A stretch of DNA of 64,000 bases. It comes from Paraspadella gotoi (lineage: Eukaryota; Chaetognatha). Both the position numbers and the translations under genes were made by a program. This document shows, in pieces, positions 47,301 through 58,414 of this stretch. Position 1 is the stretch's first letter, and each line of letters opens with the position of its first letter. The stretch spans positions 10,255,677 to 10,319,676 of the forward strand of contig CM119266.1 in the NCBI GenBank assembly GCA_051294375.1, written 5' to 3'. The notes under the pieces were generated by a model, which searched no databases, was not told the origin of the DNA, and saw nothing but the letters and a program-made list of their open reading frames with translations.

Positions 47301-47474
47301 CTTTTTCGCGTCTTTTATGCCGAATCTCAAAAGTGAGAACCTGAGAGGTTTTATTGTTGAGCCACGTCAAATATTATTATTATTATTATATTATATATAT
47401 ATGAAAGTGGTACAACCAATATAAAAATTATCCATTCATTTAATAAATAAGCTTTGGACAGGATTTGGCTTTGG

Positions 47475-47525
<51 letters not shown>

Positions 47526-50500
47526 ATGGTGACAATTTTACAAGCGCCGGTAGAAATACGCTGTCATTTGCAAACCAAGTGGTTATTTAATTGATTTTAA
47601 AAATTTGTTGAGTAGAATATATTAAAGTCATTTATGTGTTCAAATTTTATATTGATCAGTTAAGATATGCCTTGGCAATGAGTGAAGAAAGTTGGCTTGT
47701 AAAATCGGGTTTCATTTTCTAACTCACTTTTTAGATTCAATTTTTTTTCTTACTTTCAGTAAGTTTTCTGAAGAAATTTAAAATAAAATAATATTAATAT
47801 TATTATCTTCTGAAAGCCCTTTCAAATCTAAAGAGAATGATATACTTGCAAATACTGTAGTATAAAATTTAACCGGCCCAGCTTTAATTTAATTAGGATA
47901 CTCAAAAACAAGATATCTTTCCAAAAATCAATAGCTGGAGGGTAAATTTAAGATTTTTATCAAATTGTGATTGGCTATCTTAAATCTCCTTTTTTCAGTT
48001 TTTTTCATGATACTTATATAAATAATAACATTTTATGTTATAATAATTTAATCAGGTCATATATTTTAAAAAAAGATTTGAAATTTTAGATAATTAACTT
48101 TTGACTCTTTTAATTGAACCAAGGCTGGGCAGCTTAATTTTTATGTTAGAGCTTTCGTAAGTATATCATTCTCTTCATTTTTTAAGGGCTTTCTGAGGAT
48201 ATTAATATTGTTAATATCTTAATAAATACTTTGTTTAAAAAAGTGCTAAAAGTTGAAAAAAAAAAAAATTTAAAAACAGTGAGTTGGAAAATGAAACCCG
48301 ATTTTACAAGCCAACTTTCTCCACTCATTGCCAAGGCATATCTTAACTGATCAATATAAAATTTGAACACATAAATGACTTTAATAAGTTCTACTCAACT
48401 AATTTTTAAAATCAATGAGATAACCACTGGTTTGCAAATGACAGCGTATTTCTACCGGCGCTTGTAAAATTGTCACCATGTATATATGAAAATAAAACAA
48501 AATTTGGAAAGAGTAGCAGAATCTGAGAATTAAAGACAAATTAAGAAAGACAAAGTATTATCTAATGACATCTCAAACGATCTCCCAACCTTTTAAACCT
48601 CCCAGTTATGTGCCAGAGCAACTACTGGATTGACAAGTGGCACCACCGTTTCTCTCATTACATCTTTGCTCAGCTTCTCTACATCGCTTACACCCTCATC
48701 GTCATCTGCCACTTTGTCTTTAAGCTCGCCCAGACCTCGGATACGCACAGGGCCGTCTGCCTCGCTTTCTATCGCAACCTTCTGGCGGGGTTGAATATGT
48801 CGACGCTGGTAGACAACTTGTACGTCGACTGCGGCCGTGTGGCGCAACTTGACGATAATGTCACGGCTGCCGTCGAGGCCGCTATTGCTTCCTGCAGAAA
48901 TTGGGAGAGGGACGAAGATTATGATTATAATTATGATTATGATTATGATTATTTGGACTATAACGGGTCCTCGGTGACAGGCCACGGTGATCTTGAGGAA
49001 CATTACCATGGAAAATATACTAGGTCCACATTAAATAGCGAGCATCATGTCCTTTCCGACTACATCCCGGCACATGTGCCCATTTGCGAAAGGGTGAAGG
49101 AATTCGCCAAACCTTTCCATCGCCTTTGCCGCAGCTGCACCAAAGAATCAGAACCTACTGACTACCTGTTGGACATGTTCTTTTACTTGAGTGGAGCCAC
49201 CACAGTTGGTTACACCTCCGTCGTTGAGTACTGGAATGTTGATCACGTCTTTCATATGGATTTTGAACACAGCTTTAGCATCTTTACCTCCTTTTGTGGG
49301 ATTATGCTTATGGCCATCATGGAAGCTCTTTTTATGTTTCACCTGGTAGAGGAACTGAGGCCAATGCAATGGGCAGACAACCACATTACCAGCCTGCAAA
49401 AGATGATTTTGCAGGAGACGAGATGGCGCGCAGAAAAAAATAACGCATCAACAATAACTGATGCCTCAGATGCCGAATTAATTGAAACAATGTCTCAGCA
49501 GCTGCACCTCACCTTTGTGGAAAGTCACGGAAAGGACATGCTTTCCAACCAAAAATCTGTTAATGCCATGAGAATCGTGGATCCCGAGTATGAGACTATG
49601 CCAACTGTAAAAATGCTTAAATATATATCAACGTTGTGGTTTGTGGACAAGGAAGATCTTATGGGGTTGATGGGGTATGGACATACCCTGACTGTGGTCC
49701 CTGGATTTCATTTATTCTTTAAAGGAGACCTGTTGAGGGATATCATGGTAATAATTGATGGATATGTCGAATATGACTCGATGGATAGAAGGATGCTTGC
49801 TTCGCACAGGTAGATCAATGTATAATTTATGAATTAAGTATATTATTAATGGACATCATACTGAAAAATCTCTGAATTTTGAGTTCACGCATATGTTGTT
49901 TCGTCTACTCGAAATCATTTATCAACTAATGAATAATATTTTTATTTATAATTGATTGATTTTAGTTGATATAAGGCATTCTTGGTGGGAAGTAAAGTGT
50001 ACTTTCAATATATTGGGCAAGGATATTCATTGCCCGGTAGCTGAGACATTGATAACCCGAAGTAAACTGAGTGGCTGAAAAAATGCGATTTAGAGATGTC
50101 CCAAAAGTAGAAAGAGTAAAAAAAGGATAAGGATGTAGGTTCATCTCTCTAATACCATATGGGAAATGAAAATTAGCCCTGAAACTTATACCAAACTTTT
50201 TATACATACATTTCATGTAAAAATTGAAGAAAAACTGAATATCTATAAATCCTGACTTTTTTTATTTGAATGAGCTGTTTAAAAAGTATTTCAATATTTA
50301 TAGGATAATTTTGGGCCAGTATAAATATATGTTTCTTAGAAAGTTAATATAATAAGTTATTCAACTAAATTAGGTTGTGAATTTAATTTAATTAGTTAAA
50401 TTGTTGTCGCGAAATGTGACATTAAAATAAAAAAGTGGTAATTTTTAGTGAAATAAATATATATATGTTTTATTCGTTTACATCAATTAGTTGAAACAGT

Positions 50501-53500
50501 AAATTCAAAAGGGCATACAGCATTACAAGAAAAAAGAAGGGCTCATAATACTTTATTACTTTATTACTTTGTTTCTAAATAAATTTAAACGATTCAAAAT
50601 AAACAATTCAAAGAATTTTTTTAATATCTTTAATGGGATCTGATATGCACAATAGAGTGGAGCACTTCAGAACAAAAATTTGATTTGAGTCAATTAACAA
50701 TAACAATTTTATGCAAGATGGTATGATTATTGAATACAAAAAGTATTTTGTTAATCTTGTTTTGGAAACAGAAAAGCAAAATACAATATATTTATAGTAT
50801 TATCCTTAGACGAAATAACAATTTTTAAGTTTTTCACAACGAATTTTTATTTGTATAGTAGCAGACATGTTTCGAACGTGTATTTCGTTCTTCATCAGTG
50901 CTTTAACAGTATTATCCTTATGAAATAATAAATTTTTTAAAAAATGTTTTGAAATTTTTTTCAAAGATTCTGATTTCTTATAAAAAGTTAGACCAAAAAT
51001 ATAAAACATGTTTTTTTGTCTCTCTGTAGTAGAAACTATTAAATGATAAACTTTTTTGTCGTTTTTGCAGCTTTAACATTAAAATATTATATAACATATT
51101 TTAAAAAAGTTTCTTATTTTTTTCTAACGAATCTGAAACTGTTCTTCAAATTAAAATTACTATAAATAAAATAGAATTTGCTATACTGTTATGCTAAAAA
51201 AATTTTTTAAAGGATATGGTTTTCTTTAGTTACAATTTACACATACAGAGGCAGCAAAAAAATGTTGTTAACTCGCTTAATCATTTCATCACTCCACCTT
51301 AATGCCCAAGTCTAAGAAAAAAACCTATTATTCATCATATCCAAACTTTATTGAGAGAAAAGTAATTTCTAAACGATTTCAAAAAATGTTAACAGAGCTA
51401 TATTCTATATTTTAAAACATCATATGAATTTTGAATAATTATTTAAGCAATAATTTTTAAATAATCATTTAAAAAAGGCGCTGCAGTTTTTTGTTTATTT
51501 TTACACATCTATTTTCCGCTGCTCCCTTTTTTTATCATAAAAAATTGTAAAAAAGTCGAGACAACAATTTTCATTTCCAACATGGTCTCATGTTGAAAAT
51601 TTATTATTTCCTCAAAAAATGGAGTGCCTCCAACGTTTTTGGACCTGGTGAAATCTTAAACTGCATGGGCTATCTCACTGGACATGCCAAGCGGCACGTC
51701 AAAGCACGAACGTTTGTTCAAGTTTTGGTAATCACCTCATCAACTATTGACAAACTTCTGGCTGACAGTTCCAAGGCTTACAAGTATTTTCAACGGCTTG
51801 CCTTTCGAGCGTTGGAACTAGATTTTGCAACTGCAAAACAGGTCACCAATGATAAGCAAGAAAACGAGGAGGGCCGCACGATTCGGAATGTAAATTTAAG
51901 CGCATGTAAGCGCAGATGGTCATCGGAAAAGTGCGCCCTTTGGAAGTATGGCTTTCTTACAATGATACACTTTTTCAACATGATGATATGTTTACTATGG
52001 ATCGGTACTAAGGAATTGTACATATGCTTTGAAGAAACCTACGTGAAGGAATCAAGAACAGATACTGAGGAAAAATTCCTTGAAAATTTAGAAAGTAGGG
52101 TCAACACAATTAATTACATTAAGGTAATTACAGATGTAGTGACCATCACAACTGAATTTGTTTTTTTCTCCACACAAATATACTATACTAAAGAGGGAGT
52201 TTTTGTAGACCAATACCGATTTACGCTATACAATAGTTTTGTCAAGCAGCTTGTGCATTGGATGCTTGCCTGCATGCCTATGGAAAACATCTTTCCCCAT
52301 TTTCGTTACAGCCATATACTTGCACTTAACCGCCTAATGAGCTTTTGGCGAATGTATGCCTTCAAGCATTGGCTGCTTTACAGATTTCCCTCTCACATTA
52401 AGTTGATAAGTTTTGTCTGGGTTATTTGCCTCTATACTGTGTCACTGCACCTTTTCACCTGCATGATTCTGTTTGGGGCAGAGATAACGTGTGATCCAAA
52501 AGACGTTATAACATTGATGATTTGCAGAGATTATACTCAGGATGGTGTGAAGCTTTTTCCTTCCGTCCATTCGCACAAATATGCGGAAGTGTCCAAACAA
52601 CTGGACACCGTTCCATTCAAAAATCCAACATTTCTAAATTCCTCCGACTGTTGGATGCCAGACAGAAGTGCGGAAAGTCCACAAGCTTGCCAAGCCTTGT
52701 ATCAGAAGTTCAAGCGTCGGTATTGGACTTTTACCATGAAGGCCCCTTACTTTGGCGAGGATCGCCGCTGGTGTGTCGCTGTGTTGAAAAATGGCACAAT
52801 TGCTCAACTCTACCTCACTTGCCTTTACTATGTGACTCAGACAATTACCATGACGGGATTCGGGGATTTCACTATCTACAGCCAAAGTCAATTTATATTC
52901 TTTGCCTTTCTTATCGTCATATCCTTCTTCCTCAATTCTTACATGAGCGTCCACTTTTTGGCCCCACATTTGGAGGATAATAAGGCACTCGAGGATCATC
53001 GGGACAAGATGGCCCGGCAGCTTCAATACTTGAAGGATAAAAATGTGCCAGACTACTTGGCATCAGCCCTCAGCAACTACGTTAACACTACCTTTCTCAA
53101 CATCTCTTCCTTGGAACAATTTGTTTGTGAAGCTCCAGATCTGCTTCTGCGCGAGTTAAAGTATTTGGCTTTTCACAAAACTCTACGACGGAGCCGCCTG
53201 TTTCAGCAAGAGCCAGACTCTCACGACGACCTCATCGTAATGCTATCGGAGATCATGCACCCGCTCTACCTGCCACAAAACGCATCGGTGATTCGTAGAG
53301 GCGACGTTGCCGATATGATTTACCTCCTGGGCAAAGGCAGCCTGAGAAAGGAGAAGCGTTCCACGGACGCGAGTGTCTTTTCAGAGGATTCCGACGAAAT
53401 ATTCGGCGACTTGGAAGAAGGTCTGTCCTTTTGGACGTGGACGGTGACGACGACAACGCCAGCGTTTTTTCTCGTTGTATCCAAGGTCCACGTCTTGCAG

Positions 53501-56500
53501 ATTCTCCACAAATATCCAGTGGCTAAACGCACTCTCAAAATGCTGTTCAGCTCGCTGCCCGACTATTGCTGCCATGCCCATCATTCACGATCGAATAACT
53601 CGGCGGGAACTGTCGGGGAACCGAAATTCGACTTTGGGAGCATCTTTCAATACTCGGATTATCTTGAGTCAAGCGGCCACTCTCTCAGCTTGGATACCAC
53701 TAAGTCTTCGGGCTACGTGCTGACGGGAAAGTCTACGAAAGATCACGTGGACTTGGTATGGAAATTCAATTGTGGTTCTCATAAAAAATTTAAAAAAATA
53801 AATGGTGACGTTTGTTTTTTTTTTCCGGGTGCCTTTTTTGATTAGGATTCGGAGGATAACGTAACGGCGTCAAGATTAGTTCCCAGGGAACCAACGACAA
53901 AGGAGCCAAACCGTGGCCTCCACGAAGACACGAAGGCCGCCACGTTGCACAGCTTTCACGCAGGGATTAAAATGATTGATCGATCGTTTGATAAATTGGC
54001 CGATTGATTGTTTTATTGGTCGAATTGAAAAGACGATGCTCTTATCTTATTAAATCATTAATCCATGCGCGATGCTTTCACACTTAACAGGCGACGTCAA
54101 ACGTCAGGCGACTACGAAAGAGACTTTCGCCAAAGCCCACGCGGCGCATCCTGCCGCCGGCCCCGACATCGCCGCGTCCCGCTGCCGAACTCTCTCGCCA
54201 ACCAAATATAAGCTTCGCGTTTTCCTCATCTTTGCCGCGCTTCTCAAGTTGAAGCAGATGCAACTCTGCATCTTCCAGATCTTGCACGTGCAATCGCTGC
54301 ACGATCCATTCATCAACCACATATACTTTCTCGACCTCGTCTTTCTCGCGGAAATCATTATCCGGTTTTGTTATAAACAACAAAGTTTTGAATTGTTAAT
54401 TTCAAGAATACAGTCGTGTTCATTGATACAATGACGTTCATCGTTTACCTTCTTTTTTTTAACGCAAATTTATATTGTGTGTTTTCTTTCTCTTTTGTTG
54501 CCTTTTGAGATTTAAAGATTATTAAGTTGCGATTTGGAAACGATAATTGAATTTTTATTTTACAAAAAAAAAAATGTTCCGAAGCCGAAACGTGCTTGAA
54601 TTTTTTTTATTATCGTTGTCGAATCGCGTTTAAAAACTTTTCTGAAATACAATATTAAATTCACTGTCCGCCCAGATTCCGCATGGGATTTTTCGACGTC
54701 AAAACGGGAGAGATGGTGATGACGCCGTCGAGGATTCGGCGTCACTACGCGTCGCCGCGCAACATCCTCAGCTCTGACGGCGGATTCTTACTCGATCTTG
54801 TCAGCATCGCTCCGTTCCATATCGCCCTCAGATTCATCAAATTCCGTTGGCGCCACGAGCTCGTCGCCGGGCTCTTCGTCGCGCAGATGCTTCCGTGGTG
54901 TTTGAAGGGTGAGTTGGGGAAAGGTGTTTGTTACAATTACGTACATTTAAATACATTTATTAAAGAACTTATACATAAAAAGGTATCTTCTGAAAGCTCT
55001 TAAAAATTTGAAGAGAATGATATATTTAAGAATATTGTAACATAAAAATAAGCCTAACCAGCTTTAATTTAATTGAGGTTATCAAAATTGAAATAATGAA
55101 ATTCTCAAATTTATTTTTTAAAATATCTGAACTATTTAAATTATTATGATTGTTTGGCAATAATAATATAATAATAATTTAATAATTATTCCAAACATGC
55201 TCTTTAGCAATTTTTAATTTAATGGTTATCTTAGTTTTTATTACCTTTGTAAATTTTTTTTATGCGATTTTTACTGATTGTTAAACGCTGACGAAGGCTT
55301 GAAATAGCAAGCCGAAACATGTCAATCTCTTAAAAATAAAAATCGTTGTACAAATTTTAAAGCTTTCTCTAAGTTTTTTAAAAAAATGTTGAGAAAGTTA
55401 GACAAACAAATTTAAAAAAAAAAAATTTGAGTTTTAAAATGAAAGACGATTTTTAAGGCAACTTTTCTCCGTTCATTGCCAAGTCAAATCATAACCAATC
55501 AATATGAAATTAGGATATATAAATGACTTTTTACTACAGAAAAAAAACTTTCAGATTAAAGAGATCTTCAAAGGTTTGCAAATGACGATTTTTTTTTTTC
55601 TAGCGGCGGGTTGCGGTGTGACACCTTGTAAATCTTGCCATTAAAAGATTATCCTTCCAATTCTATCATTTAAGGCCACATCCGTTCATGTTCATGCCTT
55701 CGTCTCTCTCCCTCAAAACCTTTTCCAACCCCCGCACCCCCGTCATCTCCAAGTGGTCCGCGCCCTCGTTTTTCTCGAGATCTTCGCCGCCACCCGCGCT
55801 TCCAAATGGGTCTACCACCACGCGGGCACGCGCATTCTCAAACTGCGACGTCTTCACTCGATCGTCCGCCACGGTGTGATCCTGATGGGGCCGACGCTGC
55901 TCTGCGTGGAGATTTGGTGCCTGACGGGCTGCTCGATCATGGACTTGCCCAACCCGACTCGATGCCCCAAGGGCTCGTGGATGATTCAAAGGCTGAGTTT
56001 CTCCGGCGACGGACGCCCCGGAAATTTCAGTGGAGGTTTCAATCTCGTTTTCTCATTAATTTTTATTATTGTTTACATTAAATGTAGGATTAGAGTGAAA
56101 CTCGTTTTAGTACGAATACAGTACTTTTTTTTATTATCTTTTGTGCATTTTATTCCATTTACCTCTCTCAAGGAATGCCCTTTCCATTGCAAAAAACATA
56201 TTTGTAAAGCAAGCTTGCCGTTGAACAATAAGCGTCCCTAAACCCCCATAAAGGCTGTTCGCGGCATTTTTTTTTTCGTTCTTTTTTATGTTTGCTTATT
56301 AAGTAGTTAATAATAATGGTTGAAATTATCACAAAACTTCTTCCCTTGTTCTTTTAACGTCATCTCATGCACAGTTTGTAACTTTGTATAATATAAAGTC
56401 AGGGGCAAGATAGCTTATTTATTAAATAAATGGATAATTTTTATATTGGTTGTACCAATTTCATAATATATATATTTATAATATTAATAAAAATAATAAT

Positions 56501-58348
56501 TAATATAATATAGTATGAAAATTTTCAAATTACTTGTTTCACTATTTTCTATTTTTATATTTTATGAAGGATTTAGTATATAATCTATATTATTTAAAAA
56601 TATATATTTTGCTTTCTTTCTTTAAAAAATTTTTTTACTTATCATTATATCTAATAACTCAATTTGGGAAGAGGAAATCAGTGTTGTCTTCTTAAAATAG
56701 CGGGAGCATCTATACAACAAGGTTAGATTACAATATGTTCTAGTTTTCTAATAGATATCACACATCATTTCTGTTAGAAAGTAATTAATGAAAAATCATA
56801 ATATCTAAGAGGCTGAACAGAAAGGGGTGGGAATGGATAATTTTTTGAGGGGGGACCAAAGTTATATATGATTTTTTTTACCAATAGGGATAAGACTACC
56901 ATGTAGAATTGTATGTTCTGATAGGGATACATACTGGGGAAAGGTCTATAGGGGCACCTCTATGTCATGAATAGAATTTTAATTTAATTTAATTTTTTTA
57001 TCCTACTTTTTATTTATTTCTTTTTTGAATATTTTTTATATTTTATGTTTATACAATGGGAAAGTCATCAGTTGGGAACCTATACCCTTCATGGATTTCG
57101 GCTCTTTATCAATATCCAGGTATAGGCGAGCCATCACCAAATGGTGATCCCTCATAGTTAATTTTTATATAATTTGAAGAATTTAATTTTGAAAAATTAA
57201 TTTTTAGATTTTAATTTTGAGAAATTAATATTAAGAAATAAATTTTGAGAAATTAATCCTAATATCGAGGTATAGGCGAGCTATCACTAAATGGTGTTCC
57301 CTCTGTTATTAGTTATATAATTTTGAGTATTTAATTTTGAAAAATTAATTTTGAGAATTTAATTTTGAAAAATTAATTTTGAAAATTTAATTTTGCAAAA
57401 TTAATTTTGAGAATTTAATTTTGAAAAATTCAGTATAATATAATGACGGCACAGCAGTGGACCTGGGGAGGGGCTCAATGAAGACTGGGAGCCTACGTTA
57501 AAACTGACGCGTGGAACTGTGTCTTTAATGACGTGTGAAGGGGTGGGTTCTTCTGACCACTTTAAGGTCATTTAGTCTTAAGCCTCTTCATTTTTATTGT
57601 GTCTCTCTCTCATTATTTCTTTCTTTGTAAAAGTTTTGCTTGTTAACTCTCTCATTTCCACTGAAGATGACATAAAAACATATGCCGAAATATATGGAAA
57701 ATTTATAATTTTCTCTTTTTTTTTCTGAACTGTACTCCATTATGAAATTGAACGTTTTCATCCTTGTTCTTTTGTTTGGCAGCAAATAATCCGATTGGCC
57801 ACGTCTCGGACACTGTGTATCTCTATTACGAAAGCTTTTACTTCGTCCTCAACGTGTTGACGGCGACGGGGATCGGGGACATCCACCCCGGCACCGCCTT
57901 GGAGATGCGAGTCGGGATATTTATGATGTTGGGTCTCAGGTCGGCGCCCCAGAGTTTTTTGTAATGGGTGTTCTATATTGTATGTTCTGAAGAGACAGTA
58001 ATTATTGTTATGTGTTAGTGACAGAACCGTTCAATATAAGCAATCCCTGAGCTTCGGATCAGGCTGTAACACCGTGTTACAGGCGGGTTAAGCGCCCCGT
58101 CCCTCTTAACTGCTAGGCGGCCACCGGGCTATTACCACGGACCTTTGGGTGGGGAGGCGAATGACTTGCCTCCGGCACCAATGGCCACTGATGAACGGTT
58201 GGTGGATTTTAGTCCACCATAGTTCTATGAAATTGTTACAACCAATATATTATATATTGGGTCCTCGTTGTCTTTGTAGTTGTCGTTTTCGTTTGAACTA
58301 TTTGAGGTTCCAAAATAAAATTATTGTCGCCGGCTTTTAAAATTTGAA

Positions 58349-58414
<66 letters not shown>

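Larger units (their letters stand above)
46745..53647 (+). repeat. Tandem duplicate, second copy: intact
   Basis: Second unit of the 6.9 kb duplication. All three channel exons in it are open and phase-compatible with the outer exons, so this is the copy used for the gene model. Confidence 0.85.

Noticed and set aside
51590-53845. A stand-alone channel gene starting with MLKIYYFLKKW
   Set aside because: The reading begins in the middle of a CNBD, and the phases on both sides fit splicing to flanking exons, so the Met is internal.
54575-54605. Another hammerhead copy (gccgaaacgtgc)
   Set aside because: Only the GCCGAAAC portion is present; there is no CTGATGA core or stem II upstream.
57658-57710. 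Hammerhead-like ctgaagatg ... gccgaaatatatgg
   Set aside because: The core is altered (CTGAAGA) and GAAAC is lost; at best a remote relic.
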